DNA of 64,000 nt from Magnetospirillum sp. XM-1 (lineage in GTDB: Bacteria > Pseudomonadota > Alphaproteobacteria > Rhodospirillales > Magnetospirillaceae): positions 1 through 64,000 of the forward strand of contig NZ_LN997848.1 of assembly GCF_001511835.1 (NCBI RefSeq). Reading direction: 5' to 3'. A model generated the notes under the pieces. That model saw nothing but the letters and a program-made list of their open reading frames with translations, did no database searches and was not told the origin of the DNA. Numbering within the stretch: position 1 is the first letter of the stretch; each line of letters starts with the position of its first letter. Shown here one piece after another: positions 1 through 13,021 of this stretch. The position numbers were made by a program, and so were the translations under genes.

Positions 1-63
1 TTTTTTATTTATTCTCTGCCTCACACGACTGTGTGAAGCAGATCACAGCCCGTTGATGACTTT

Positions 64-91
64 TTGTAATATGGATGGTCGGACATATTTA
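64..91 (+). promoter_or_regulatory. Possible sigma-70-type promoter upstream of dnaA
   Basis: TTGTAA at 64-69 and TATTTA at 86-91 are separated by 16 bases, in an AT-rich patch about 190 bases before the dnaA start. No consensus DnaA boxes (TTATNCACA) were seen in the 283 bases before dnaA, so this stretch does not look like a classical origin. A short perfect inverted repeat (TCACAC-GACT-GTGTGA) lies at 21-36 and has no assigned role. Confidence 0.25.
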
Positions 92-283
92 CAGGCTGGG
101 TACTCCAGAGTATGACTCGGCCCGGCCGATGTCAGGGGAGGCAAAGGTCGCATGCGAGCGGGGCGCAAGCTTCGCTGGGAGGGGAGCCCAACGCATGGCG
201 CCGCAAAGGTAGAGCGAGGGACGGTGTCGTGATCAAGGTTTCACGGCGCCGTGGGACGGTGGGCTAAGGATTCGGGGACGGCA

Positions 284-1687
284 ATGGTAAAATCTGAATG
301 GGATCGCGTGAAGGTCAGGCTGAAGGACGAGGTCGGCGACGCCGCTTATCGTTCCTGGCTGCGCCCCATCACCCTGCACGGCATGAGTGACGACGCCGTC
401 AAGCTGGCGCTGCCCACCCGCTTCATGCGCGACTGGGTCAACACCCATTACGCCGAACGCATTCGCACCCTGTGGGGCGCGGAGAACCCCGCCATCCGCA
501 ACGTCGAAATCGTCGTCGAGGCCGCCCGCGCCGTCTCCGCCGCCAAGACCGCCCCCCCCCAGGCGGCCGCAATCGCCGCCGCTCCCAAGGCCGCCCCTGT
601 CGAGACGCCCCGTCCCGCCGCCCCGTGCGCCCCCGCCGCCGCGCCGGCCGCCGATGCCGACGAACTGGGCGCGCCGCTGGACACCCGCTTCACCTTCAAG
701 AATTTCGTGGTGGGCAAGCCCAACGAATTCGCCTGGGCCGCCGCCCGGCGCGTGGCCGAGGCCGACCAGGTCTCGTTCAACCCGCTGTTCCTCTATGGCG
801 GCGTCGGCCTGGGCAAGACCCATCTGATGCACGCCATCGCCCACCACATCCGCGAGCGCAACCCCGAGCGCTCGGTGCTGTACCTCTCGGCCGAGAAGTT
901 CATGTACCGCTTCATCCGGGCGCTCAGGGGCCAGGACACCATGTCGTTCAAGGAGCAGTTCCGCTCCGTCGACGTGCTGATGATCGACGACGTGCAGTTC
1001 ATCGCCGGCAAGGACGCCACCCAGGAGGAGTTCTTCCACACCTTCAACGCCCTGGTGGACCAGGGCAGCCAGATCGTCATCTCGGCCGACAAGTCGCCGT
1101 CGGACCTGGAAGGCATCGAGGAGCGCCTGCGCTCGCGCATGGCCTGCGGCCTGGTGGCCGACATCCACGCCACCACCTACGAGCTGCGCCTCGGCATCCT
1201 GCAGTCCAAGGCCGAGCAGATGGGCGTCATCGTGCCCCAGAAGGTCATGGAATTCCTGGCCCACAAGATCATCTCCAACGTCCGCGAGCTGGAGGGCGCG
1301 CTGAACCGCGTGGTCGCCCATTCCCAGCTGGTGGGCCGCACCATCACGCTCGAGACCACCCAGGAAGTGCTGCACGACCTGCTGCGCGCCTCGGACCGCC
1401 GGATCACCATCGAGGAGATCCAGAAGAAGGTCGCCGAGCACTTCACCATCAAGCTGGCGGAAATGTCCTCGGCCCGGCGCTCGCGCCAGGTGGCTCGTCC
1501 CCGCCAGATCGCCATGTACCTGGCCAAGCAGCTGACCTCGCGCTCGCTCCCCGAGATCGGCCGCAAGTTCGGCGGCCGCGACCACACCACCGTCATGCAC
1601 GCGGTGAAAAAGGTCGAGGAGCTGAAGGAAGTGGACCAGAACTTCGCCGAGGACGTGGAACTGCTGCGCCGCATGCTGCAGGGATAG
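284..1687 (+). CDS. dnaA: Chromosomal replication initiator protein DnaA
   Basis: DnaA is the AAA+ initiator that binds origin boxes and loads the replicative helicase. From the ATG at 284 the protein has 467 residues. An N-terminal domain I is followed by an unusually Pro/Ala-rich linker at about residues 80-125. Walker A (GGVGLGKT) is near 172-179 and Walker B (VLMIDD) near 232. The domain IV DNA-binding signature with the GGRDHTTVMHA motif lies near 430. An in-frame GTG at 251 would add 11 residues. The ATG at 284 is preferred because a GGGGAC stretch precedes it and the conserved N-terminus begins there. dnaN follows after 243 bases. Confidence 0.95.
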   Translation: MVKSEWDRVKVRLKDEVGDAAYRSWLRPITLHGMSDDAVKLALPTRFMRDWVNTHYAERIRTLWGAENPAIRNVEIVVEAARAVSAAKTAPPQAAAIAAAPKAAPVETPRPAAPCAPAAAPAADADELGAPLDTRFTFKNFVVGKPNEFAWAAARRVAEADQVSFNPLFLYGGVGLGKTHLMHAIAHHIRERNPERSVLYLSAEKFMYRFIRALRGQDTMSFKEQFRSVDVLMIDDVQFIAGKDATQEEFFHTFNALVDQGSQIVISADKSPSDLEGIEERLRSRMACGLVADIHATTYELRLGILQSKAEQMGVIVPQKVMEFLAHKIISNVRELEGALNRVVAHSQLVGRTITLETTQEVLHDLLRASDRRITIEEIQKKVAEHFTIKLAEMSSARRSRQVARPRQIAMYLAKQLTSRSLPEIGRKFGGRDHTTVMHAVKKVEELKEVDQNFAEDVELLRRMLQG

Positions 1688-1845
1688 GGAACCCTCCAGG
1701 CGGCACGCCAGGGCGGGCAGGATGCCCGCGCCCCAAACACGTCGCATTTTCCCCTGGAGCGCGGCCGTCTCGGCCGCATTTGCCGTGGCCGCTCCCACCG
1801 CCATGCAACAAGCGTCCCAGCCCCTCTCCCCGCCCCCGAAATCGC

Positions 1846-1873
1846 TTTTGGACTCCGGCGCCTGTGATATACT
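1846..1873 (+). promoter_or_regulatory. Candidate extended -10 promoter for dnaN-recF-gyrB
   Basis: TGA-TATACT at 1865-1873 matches an extended -10 element (TGn followed by TATACT). A weak -35 (TTTTGG, 1846-1851) sits 16 bases upstream. It lies 58 bases before the dnaN ATG, inside the 243-base dnaA-dnaN gap. The gap also contains a hairpin, GCGGGCA-GGA-TGCCCGC, near 1709-1725 that lacks a T tract. An independent promoter for dnaN would be normal for this operon type; the assignment is from sequence match only. Confidence 0.45.
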
Positions 1874-1930
1874 GCCCAACCCTGCCTGAAGGGGGGCAGT
1901 AACGAATCATATGGGTATCAGCAGAACGCC

Positions 1931-3045
1931 ATGAAACTGACCATCGAGCGCGCCGCGCTGTTGAAGTCGCTGGCCCACGTCCAGAGCGTCGTCGAACGCC
2001 GGACCACCATTCCGATCCTGTCCAACGTCAAGCTCGAGGGCCGTTCAGGCCTTCTGTCGCTGAACGCCACCGACATGGATCTCGACATCATCGAATCGGT
2101 GCCCGCCGACGTGGTCCGCCCCGGCGCCACCACCGCCCCGGCCCACACCTTCTACGAGATCGTGCGCAAGCTGCCCGACGGCAGCCAGGTGGAGATCGAG
2201 CATGATTCCGAAAGCGGCCAGCTGACGCTGCGCTCGGGGCGCTCCAAGTTCTCGCTGGCCTGCCTGCCGGTCGAGGATTTCCCGGTCCTGTCGGGCGGCG
2301 ACCTGCCGTTCAGCTTCTCGCTCTCGGCGGCCGAGCTGAAGACCCTGATCGACCGCACCCGCTTCGCCATCTCGACGGAAGAGACCCGCTACTACCTGAA
2401 CGGCATCTACCTGCATGCCGCCAAGGCGGACGGCGTGGACGTGCTGCGCGCCGTGGCCACCGACGGCCATCGTCTGGCCCGGGTGGAGATCACCCTGCCC
2501 GACGGCGCCGCCGGCATGCCCGGCATCATCGTGCCCCGAAAGACCGTGGCCGAGATCCGCAAGCTGATCGACGAGACCGACGGCGAGATCACCGTGTCGC
2601 TGTCCGAGACCAAGCTGAAGTTCGCCTTCGGCGACGCCGTGCTGACGTCGAAGCTGATCGACGGCACCTTCCCCGATTACGAACGGGTGATCCCCGCCGA
2701 CAACGACAAGGTGCTGGTGGTCGACTGCAAGAGCTTCGCCCAGGCCGTCGACCGCGTTTCGGCCATCTCCACCGAGAAGAGCCGGGCCATCAAGCTGGCG
2801 CTCGAAAAGGGCAGCGCCACCCTGTCCGCCTCCAGCGCCGAAAACGGCAGCGCCGTGGAAGAGATCGAGGCCGACTACACCTCGACGCCGCTCGAGATCG
2901 GCTTCAACTCGCGCTACCTGATGGATATCCTGGCCCAGGTGGAGGGCGACACCGCCCGCTTCGCCATGGCCGACGCCGCCTCGCCCACCGTGGTGCGCGA
3001 GATGACCGATGGCGGCGCTGTCTACGTGCTGATGCCCATGCGGGT

Positions 3046-3049
<4 letters not shown>
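1931..3049 (+). CDS. dnaN: DNA polymerase III beta subunit (sliding clamp)
   Basis: The 372-residue product has the length and three-fold repeated clamp architecture of DnaN, the ring that tethers DNA polymerase III to DNA. It opens with MKLTIERAALLKSLAHVQSVVERR, read as the usual clamp N-terminus, and has family segments such as RYYLNGIYLH and ATDGHRLA. It ends MPMRV, as clamps commonly end with an M-P-M-R motif. Its stop overlaps the likely GTG start of recF (GTGA at 3046-3049), so translation of the two is probably coupled. Confidence 0.95.
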
Positions 3050-6674
<3,625 letters not shown>

Positions 6675-6743
6675 GGTGTTTGTCGGGTGACGCATAACCC
6701 GCAAACGCGGCCCATAACGCGCTAATTCTTGACGCGTAATGTG

Positions 6744-6773
6744 CAAAGGCCGCCCCGAATGGGGCGGCCTTTG
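6744..6773. terminator. Strong hairpin, probable bidirectional terminator after gyrB
   Basis: A perfect 13-bp stem (CAAAGGCCGCCCC, loop GAAT, GGGGCGGCCTTTG) lies between gyrB on the plus strand and the trehalose operon ending on the minus strand. The AAA and TTT at the stem ends provide short A/T flanks in both directions. A convergent shared terminator is the natural reading. Confidence 0.75.
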
Positions 6774-6899
6774 GCGTTCCTTGGAATCCACATTGCCGGG
6801 GAGAGAGCTATCCTTGCCTGCTCTTGCGGCTCGTGGCCTGTTTCACCGATCGTTTCCGCTCAGAGGTTGGGCACAGCCTCCCCGGCATTCCCCGGCATG

Positions 6900-8678
6900 T
6901 CAGAACGCTTCCTCCCAACTCCGGGACAGCCGCATGGCGCAATTGATCAGGCCGACCATGGAATAGGTCTGGGGGAAATTGCCCCACAATTCGCCGCTGC
7001 GCGGATCGATGTCCTCGGACAGGAGGCCTAGGAGATTGCGCCGGGCCAGCACGGTCTCGAACAGGGTCCGGGCCTCGTCCAGGCGCCCCTGCGCCGCCAG
7101 GGCGTCGATGTACCAGAAGACGCAGATGACGAAGGCGGTGGCAGGCCGGCCGAAATCGTCCTCGGCCACGTAGCGGTAGAGGAAATCGCCGACCCGCAGA
7201 CTGGCCGCCACCGCGTTCACCGTGGCGGCGAAGCGGGGATCGTCGGCGGCCAGGAAGTCCACCTCGTGCAGCAGCAGCAAGGTGGCGTCCAGCTCGTTTC
7301 CGCCGAAGGTGGAGACGAAGGTCCCCATCTCCTCGTTCCACGCCCGGGCCGAGATGATGGAATGCAGGCGGTCGGCCTCCTTGCGCCAATAGACGGCCCG
7401 GTCGGACTGGCCGATATGGCGGGCGATCTTCGCCAGCCGGTCGCAGGCCGCCCAGCACATCACCGACGAGAAGGTATGGACCGAGGCGATGGTGCGCAGT
7501 TCCCACGGGCCGGCGTCGGGCTTGTCGAAGACGGCGACGGCGCGCCCGCCCAGGCGTTCCAGCTGCTCGAACATGGCCGTGTTGCCGGGATGGGACAGGC
7601 GCTGGTCGAAGAAGGCGTGGGTCGAGGCCAACACCACGCTACCGTAGACGTCGTTCTGAATCTGGACATGGGCCTGGTTGCCCACCCGCACCGGGCCGAA
7701 ACCGCGATAGCCCGTCAGATGAGGAATGGCGAACTCGTCGATGGAGGTGTCGCGGGTGATGCCGTAGACCGGGCGCAGCTCGCCTTCGTCCGCCTCCTCG
7801 ACGATGTCGTTGATGAAGCGCAGATAGTCTTCCATGGTCCGCGTCACCCCCAGGCGGTTCAGCGCGTGGATGACGAAATAGGCGTCGCGCAGCCAGCAGA
7901 AGCGGTAATCCCAGTTGCGCTGGGTGGCGGGCGCCTCGGGAATCGAGGTGGTCAGGGCGGCGACGATGGCCCCGGTCTCCTCGAAATTGCACAGCTTGAG
8001 GGTGATGGCGGCGCGGATCACCGCGTCCTGCCATTCAAAGGGAATCGACAGCGAGCGCACCCAACTGCGCCAATGCTCCAGCGTGCGCTCGAACAGGTCG
8101 CGCGCCGTGGTCTCCACTCCGGCCTGCAGGCTCTCGTCGCTGCCCAGCAGCAGGTCGATGGGGCGGTCAAGGACGAAGGGCCGTTCCTCGGTGATGTAGG
8201 AGACCGGGGCATTGGTGGTCAGCCGCAGCGTCAGGGCGGGAGAGACGTAGCGCAGATGGTTGCTGCCCCGGGTGACCTGCGGCTTCAGTCCGCCATTCTC
8301 GAAGCCCGGCCGCAGCCGGATCAGGATGCGGGGCCGCCCCTGCACCGGCCGGATGCGCCGCACGATCATCGGCGGCCGGAAGATCCGTTCATAGAGGGCG
8401 AAGCGCGGCGCGAAGTCGATCACTTCGGCCACTCCGCCGTGATGGTCGTAGAGCATGGTGCGCAGGATGGCCGAATTGGGCAGGTAGGCCTGTTCGGAAT
8501 GCAGCTGGTCCACCAGCCCGACCGAGAACAATCCGTCGGCCGTGCCGTCATTAAGCAGGGCGTTGAACACGGCATCCCCGTCGATCCTGGGAAAGCACCC
8601 CCAGACGATGGTGGCCTGAGGGTCGACCAGGGCGGCGATGTTGCAGTTTCCGATGACGCCGAGATCAAGGGTGCTCAT
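6900..8678 (-). CDS. Glycoside hydrolase family 15 protein (trehalase/glucoamylase type)
   Basis: The 592-residue product begins MSTLDLGVIGNC, typical of the trehalase-like N-terminal domain found in bacterial GH15 proteins. It contains the GH15 core motif NWDYRFCWLRDAYF (about residues 247-260) and an (alpha/alpha)6-barrel-like C-terminal half. Members hydrolyse alpha-glucosides, and several bacterial ones cleave trehalose. Its ATG overlaps the otsB stop (ATGA at 8675-8678), so it is co-translated with trehalose synthesis genes, which favours trehalose as substrate. No signal peptide is evident, so it should act in the cytoplasm. The substrate is an inference from context. Confidence 0.85.
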   Translation of the reverse strand: MSTLDLGVIGNCNIAALVDPQATIVWGCFPRIDGDAVFNALLNDGTADGLFSVGLVDQLHSEQAYLPNSAILRTMLYDHHGGVAEVIDFAPRFALYERIFRPPMIVRRIRPVQGRPRILIRLRPGFENGGLKPQVTRGSNHLRYVSPALTLRLTTNAPVSYITEERPFVLDRPIDLLLGSDESLQAGVETTARDLFERTLEHWRSWVRSLSIPFEWQDAVIRAAITLKLCNFEETGAIVAALTTSIPEAPATQRNWDYRFCWLRDAYFVIHALNRLGVTRTMEDYLRFINDIVEEADEGELRPVYGITRDTSIDEFAIPHLTGYRGFGPVRVGNQAHVQIQNDVYGSVVLASTHAFFDQRLSHPGNTAMFEQLERLGGRAVAVFDKPDAGPWELRTIASVHTFSSVMCWAACDRLAKIARHIGQSDRAVYWRKEADRLHSIISARAWNEEMGTFVSTFGGNELDATLLLLHEVDFLAADDPRFAATVNAVAASLRVGDFLYRYVAEDDFGRPATAFVICVFWYIDALAAQGRLDEARTLFETVLARRNLLGLLSEDIDPRSGELWGNFPQTYSMVGLINCAMRLSRSWEEAF

Positions 8679-9424
8679 GGCCGTTCTCCCGCCAATGCGA
8701 TGTTCAGTTCCACCAACCACCGGCGCATGGTCTCGGGGTCGGCAATACGGAAGCGGGCGCGGGTCGCGCCGCCGCCCACGTGGATGGACAGGCCGCCCAT
8801 GCCGTTGACGGCGGCGAATCCGCTTTCGTCGGTGACGTCGTCGCCGGCGAAGACCGGACGGCGGCCGGCATAGGGGGGCAGCCCCATGAAATGGGCGATG
8901 GCCGTCCCCTTGGCCGTGCCGGCGGGGATGATCTCGATCACCGATTTTCCCTCCAGCAGGCTGAGCGGCGGCAGGCCCGCCCCGAGAACGCCGGCGGCCA
9001 GGGCGCGCGCCTCGCGCTCCAGTTCCGGCGCCCCCCGGTAATGCAGGGCCAGCGACAGGGCCTTGCGCTCCACCCGAATGCCGGGAAGCCGGCCGATGCC
9101 GGCGCCGATCCGCGCGGCGACCTCGTCGACCCAACCCGCCGGGGGAATGAAGAGGGTGTCGCCGTGCCGCCATTCCGCCCCGTGGCAGCCGACCGCATCC
9201 GGCTTTCCGGGAAAAAACCGGTCGATACCGTCGAGGCCGCGTCCGCTGACCAGGGCCAGCGCCCCGCCGAATCTCCGCCTCAGGTCGTCGAGCAAGGGGG
9301 GAAGAAAATCGGGCACCCGGACGTCACCGGGGCTGGGCGCCATGTCGAGCAGGGTCCCGTCGATGTCCAGGAACATCGCCCAGCCGGCGGCATCGGCCAT
9401 GGGCGGAAGAGTGCCGCGGGTCAT
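8675..9424 (-). CDS. otsB: Trehalose-6-phosphate phosphatase
   Basis: OtsB removes phosphate from trehalose 6-phosphate to give trehalose. The 249-residue protein is a HAD-family phosphatase with motif I DIDGT (D20 nucleophile, D22 acid/base) and motif IV GDDVTDE near the C-terminus. The start at 9424 overlaps the otsA stop as ATGA. A later in-frame ATG (9400) would remove eight residues, but the overlap and the following coupled gene favour 9424. It is the middle gene of the otsA-otsB-GH15 operon. Confidence 0.92.
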   Translation of the reverse strand: MTRGTLPPMADAAGWAMFLDIDGTLLDMAPSPGDVRVPDFLPPLLDDLRRRFGGALALVSGRGLDGIDRFFPGKPDAVGCHGAEWRHGDTLFIPPAGWVDEVAARIGAGIGRLPGIRVERKALSLALHYRGAPELEREARALAAGVLGAGLPPLSLLEGKSVIEIIPAGTAKGTAIAHFMGLPPYAGRRPVFAGDDVTDESGFAAVNGMGGLSIHVGGGATRARFRIADPETMRRWLVELNIALAGERP

Positions 9425-11661
9425 GGCGCGTCGTCCTCGACGGCGGCCCGGCTGGCGGCGGCGATGCGGTGCTCGATGTTGCGGCGCTTGCGTATCCGGG
9501 CGGCGTCCAACAGCATCCGCCCGGCCCAGAAGTAGATGTTGTTCTCCCCCACCATCTCGCGCATCAGCCGCATGCGCTCGTGGCGCTGCTCGGGCTGCAT
9601 GGACAGGCCTGCGTGCAACGCCTCGCCCATGGCCTGGATATCGTAGGGATTGACGATCAGCGCCTCGCGCAATTCCCTGGACGCCCCGGCGAAGGTGGAC
9701 AGGATCAACACCCCATCCTCGTCGTCGCGGGCGGCGACGAATTCCTTGGCTACCAGGTTCATGCCGTCGTGCAGGCTGGAGACCAGGCAGACGTCGGCGG
9801 CGCGGAACAGGGTGAACACCTCGTCCGACTCGTGGTGCCGGGACACCAGGATGATGGGCGACCAGCCGTCGCGGCCGAAGCGGGCGTTGACCGCCCGGGC
9901 GGCCTCTTCCGCTTCGGACTGGGTGTCGCGGTAGGCGGGGAGGCGCGAGCGGGTGGGGGCGGCGACCTGAAGCAGGGTGAAGCGGCCGATCCATTCGGGA
10001 TGGGCCGTCAGCAGGCTTTCCACCGCGCGGAAGCGGTCGGTGATGCCCTTGGTGTAGTCGAAGCGCTCCACCCCCACCGTCAGCTTGGTTCCCGCGGCGA
10101 TGCCGTATCTGGTCCGCACGCTCTCGCGGCACTCGTCGGCCGGCGGCTGGCTGGCCAGGGCGGCCGGCGGCCATTCGATGGAGATGGGATAGGGCCGGAC
10201 CAGGGTGGTGCTGTCGCCGGCCCGGATGCTGTTGTGCTCGCGGTCCATGTGGCACTCCAGAAAGCGGTCCACCGAGTCCTGGAAGTTGATGCAATGGAAT
10301 TGGGTATGGAAGCCCAGGATGGAAGACCCCAGCAGCCCGGACAGGATCTCCTCCTTCCAGGGGCAGATGCTGAACACCTCGGGATTGGGCCAGGGGATGT
10401 GCCAGAAGGTGATGATGGTCGCCTCGGGCAGCCTTTCGCGCACCATCCGGGGCAGCAGGGCGAAGTGGTAGTCCTGGACCAGCACCACCGGATTGGGGGT
10501 GCGGGCCTCGGCCGCCACCGCGTCGGCGAACTTCCGGTTGACCGCCACGTACTGCTCCCAATCCGAGGCACGGAAGGCAGGGCGGACAAAGGCGATGTGG
10601 CACAGCGGCCACATCCCTTCGTTGGCGAAGCCGTAGTAATAGCCGTCCTGCTCCTCGTCGGACAACCACAGGCGGCGAAGCGTGTAGGCCGGGGCGTCCG
10701 GCGGAACCTGGATGTGGTCCTGGCCGTCCACCGTGGCCTGGTCGGCCGAACCGCTGCCATGGGCGATCCAGGTGCCGCCGCAGGCCCGCATGATGGGCTC
10801 CAGCGCCGTCACCAGGCCGCTGGCCGGGCGCTGCATCACCACCTTGTCGCCGTCCCGGTTATGGATGTAAGGCTCGCGGTTGGAGACCACCATCACCTCG
10901 GCGCCGGGCAGTTCGTCGCGCAGCACGCGGCGCAGGCTGTCGGGACACCACTCGATGCGGATCGCCTCGTTCAGGGCGCGCGGCATGTCGAGATCGCGCA
11001 GCATCTTGCGCATTTCGCGGACCAGCGGCGCCACCTCGGACGGCATGGCGGAATCGTCCTTGCCGTCGCCTGGCCCCGACAACCCCTTGCGCACCGCCCG
11101 AACCCAGCCGCGCAGGGTCAGGCGCGCCACCACCACGGTCACCGCCGCCGCCCCCAGGCCCAATAGGCCGAGGAATGCGGCGAGGTAAAGCTCGGCGCTG
11201 TCGCTGCGCTTCTCGATGAACCTGAGGTCGTGCAGGATGACCAGATGCCCCATCTCGGAATCATCCGGGGCCAAGGCGAAGGTGGCCACCAGGACCGGTC
11301 CGCTGCTCAGACGCTCCACCGTGAAGACGTGGCCCTGCCCGGGCGGCGGCGGACAGGCCAACTCCGCGGGCCAGTCGGCGGAACGCTGCAGCAGACGGCC
11401 GTCGCCCAGGCACAGCCCCAGCGCCAGCAGCCGCTCATCCTGGGTGATGTGCCGGAACATGTCGCCGATCTTGCGCTCGGCCTTGGTGGCGATCAGGCCC
11501 TTGACCGATTCCGAGATGGAGTTGAACACCAGTTGCGAGCGCATTTCCACGTCGACCCGGAACCAGCGCTCCACCAGCGCGCCCACCAGCGGCGCCGTCC
11601 CCCAGGCAATGCAGCCCAGAACCACCATGAGGGGGAGGGCGAAGCGGATTGCCATTGGCAT
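9421..11661 (-). CDS. otsA: Membrane-anchored trehalose-6-phosphate synthase (GT20) with N-terminal sensor-like region
   Basis: OtsA transfers glucose from UDP-glucose to glucose 6-phosphate. The catalytic GT20 domain spans about residues 255-735 ([19 protein letters not shown], and [12 protein letters not shown] followed by ALLVNPYD-like segments). The protein has 746 residues, well above the roughly 470 of a soluble OtsA. The extra N-terminus has a hydrophobic helix at about 7-28, an extracytoplasmic stretch of about 125 residues, a second helix at about 158-180 and a linker. This resembles the front of a sensor protein. A good AGGAGA ribosome site precedes the start at 11661. It is first in its operon. 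Confidence 0.9.
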   Translation of the reverse strand: MPMAIRFALPLMVVLGCIAWGTAPLVGALVERWFRVDVEMRSQLVFNSISESVKGLIATKAERKIGDMFRHITQDERLLALGLCLGDGRLLQRSADWPAELACPPPPGQGHVFTVERLSSGPVLVATFALAPDDSEMGHLVILHDLRFIEKRSDSAELYLAAFLGLLGLGAAAVTVVVARLTLRGWVRAVRKGLSGPGDGKDDSAMPSEVAPLVREMRKMLRDLDMPRALNEAIRIEWCPDSLRRVLRDELPGAEVMVVSNREPYIHNRDGDKVVMQRPASGLVTALEPIMRACGGTWIAHGSGSADQATVDGQDHIQVPPDAPAYTLRRLWLSDEEQDGYYYGFANEGMWPLCHIAFVRPAFRASDWEQYVAVNRKFADAVAAEARTPNPVVLVQDYHFALLPRMVRERLPEATIITFWHIPWPNPEVFSICPWKEEILSGLLGSSILGFHTQFHCINFQDSVDRFLECHMDREHNSIRAGDSTTLVRPYPISIEWPPAALASQPPADECRESVRTRYGIAAGTKLTVGVERFDYTKGITDRFRAVESLLTAHPEWIGRFTLLQVAAPTRSRLPAYRDTQSEAEEAARAVNARFGRDGWSPIILVSRHHESDEVFTLFRAADVCLVSSLHDGMNLVAKEFVAARDDEDGVLILSTFAGASRELREALIVNPYDIQAMGEALHAGLSMQPEQRHERMRLMREMVGENNIYFWAGRMLLDAARIRKRRNIEHRIAAASRAAVEDDAP

Positions 11662-12106
11662 GGACCTTCTCCTATGACGGCCTTGGACGGAACGAGACAG
11701 AAGGGGCGTCCCGTCAGCGGCGTTGGAGGAAGCAACGGACTCGGGCGAGCCGGCGAGGAAGCCCGGCCCCGGTCACAATTCAACGTTTTCGATGAGGCTG
11801 ATTGGATGCGCAAATTATGGCGACAAAATGGCCCAGGTGAGACAAGCGACCTCGGCGCGCCGGCCGCCACTCGCAGCCCATGCGTCGAAGCCGCCGCCGA
11901 TTTGCTGGATTCTGGGGCGACGGATACCCGCCACCACCACCATTGCTTCCAATGGGTCAGGGCGTGTGACTTTGCGGATTATGCGTCATCCGACAGGGGC
12001 CCCTGCCCCGTCCCCCCCTGATCACGGCGCCCTCTCGGAAAAGAGACGGCCGTCAGGTTCCGGCGCCTGAAACGGACGGTTGCGGCAACAAGAAAGCGGG
12101 AATGTT
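11662..12106. other. Intergenic region upstream of the trehalose operon
   Basis: This 445-base stretch lies between the otsA start and a small membrane-protein gene on the same strand. It must carry the ots promoter. I looked for an EcfG-type general-stress promoter (GGAAC and GTT elements with suitable spacing) on the minus strand and did not find a convincing one. Short plus-strand open frames here have no recognisable product and are not called. Confidence 0.5.
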
Positions 12107-12406
12107 TCAGCGGCGGAACACGAAGCGGCGCTGACGCTGGCGCTTGCGGCAGGCGACGGACAGGGTGAGACCCATCAGTCCGACGGCGATCCAGGCGGGC
12201 ATGTCGAGAATGGTGGCCGCCAGGCCGCTGAGGGCGGAGCGTCCCGCATCGGTCGTATCGGGGGTATGGCCGGCAATCAGCGTGACCACATCGGCGGTGA
12301 CGATGCTCGCATACTCGGCCGGCCCCAGGGCCAGCACGGCGTCAGCCGACGCCATGATTACGGCAAGCCCGATCAGCAACCATCCCGTTACACGCCCGAA
12401 GAACAT
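12107..12406 (-). CDS. Small two-helix membrane protein, function unknown
   Basis: The 99-residue product has an N-terminal hydrophobic helix or signal-anchor (about 7-28) and a second one (about 64-86). It ends in a strongly basic tail (RKRQRQRRFVFRR), predicting both ends facing the cytoplasm. A GGGGGCG ribosome-site-like run precedes the ATG at 12406. I do not recognise a family. The hydrophobic pattern and the isolated position, with no better frame on either strand, support a real gene. Confidence 0.6.
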   Translation of the reverse strand: MFFGRVTGWLLIGLAVIMASADAVLALGPAEYASIVTADVVTLIAGHTPDTTDAGRSALSGLAATILDMPAWIAVGLMGLTLSVACRKRQRQRRFVFRR

Positions 12407-12587
12407 GTACGCCCCCGACGATTATCGCCATTCTCTAACGAATGAATATAGGTTTGCTCCGAAGTTCTCTGAAATTCAACCGTTTTTCGGTAACATTGGC
12501 CGAATCGCATAGGGGGTTGCGTGCCATCAAGCCCTCGTGTATCTTCCCGCCCTTCCCCGAACCCGGCACGCCGGGTTCGCGTGGTGC

Positions 12588-12680
12588 GGAGGGGTGGCCG
12601 AGCGGTTGAAGGCGCACGCCTGGAAAGTGTGTATACGGTGTTGAGCCGTATCGAGGGTTCGAATCCCTCTCCCTCCGCCA
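12588..12680 (+). tRNA. tRNA-Ser (anticodon GGA)
   Basis: The 93-base gene folds as a class II tRNA. The acceptor is GGAGGGG paired with TCCCTCC, with discriminator G and an encoded CCA. The D arm is TGGCCGAGCGGTTGAAGGC. The anticodon loop has GGA, followed by a long variable arm and a GAGGG-TTCGAAT-CCCTC T arm. It is the last clearly core feature before the accessory region, and serine tRNA 3' ends are common integration targets. A GAACCCGG-CACG-CCGGGTTC hairpin lies just upstream at 12559-12578. Confidence 0.96.
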
Positions 12681-13021
12681 TTACTTCCAAAGAATAGATT
12701 CTCTGATGCCGAGCGCCTGGGGTGAAACCCCCAGGTTCTGCGCCATTTGTGGGCAGTATCTGTTGACCGTCTCGTCTTGCGGCATCCGAATTTTAGCCCG
12801 TTTTCTCTTCTCTCCGCCCCGTATTCTCTGCGAGCTGTTGACTGCCGCCAAACGGTACGGGTTTGCGATGGTGTGGAAAATCAATATGTTGCGGCCCGCA
12901 AGGCTGCTGACCCTTCCGTACTTTTTACTGGCGGGCGCGGGAGCCTGGCGCCAAATCATTCAGCTGCTCGCGCAGCATTGTGCACTTTTTCCTTAGCCCG
13001 CGCCTTCAGTCACTAACTCTT
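12681..13021. other. Gene-free stretch after tRNA-Ser
   Basis: About 340 bases separate the tRNA from the first defence gene. A hairpin (CCTGGGG-TGAAAC-CCCCAGG, 12716-12735) 36 bases after the CCA could terminate the tRNA transcript, although only a weak T-rich tail follows. Overlapping open frames of about 90 codons exist on both strands, but they have no recognisable features. No second copy of the tRNA 3' end was found in the window. Confidence 0.45.

Noticed and set aside
1..283. Chromosomal origin upstream of dnaA
   Set aside because: No TTATNCACA-type boxes or ordered AT-rich repeats were seen; in several alphaproteobacteria the origin lies elsewhere.
233..1879. Antisense open frame of 548 codons across dnaA
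   Set aside because: A shadow of dnaA codon bias; the plus-strand protein has every DnaA motif.
7266..8873. Plus-strand open frame of 535 codons opposite the GH15 gene
   Set aside because: Low-complexity composition typical of antisense frames; the minus strand encodes a full GH15 enzyme.
11723..12070. Plus-strand open frame of 115 codons upstream of otsA
   Set aside because: No ribosome site or recognisable feature, and atypical Pro/Arg-rich composition.
12588..12680. tRNA-Ser as the attachment site of the prophage itself
   Set aside because: The candidate integrase is a large serine recombinase 12 kb away, and that class does not usually target tRNA ends. The defence island, not phage genes, abuts the tRNA.
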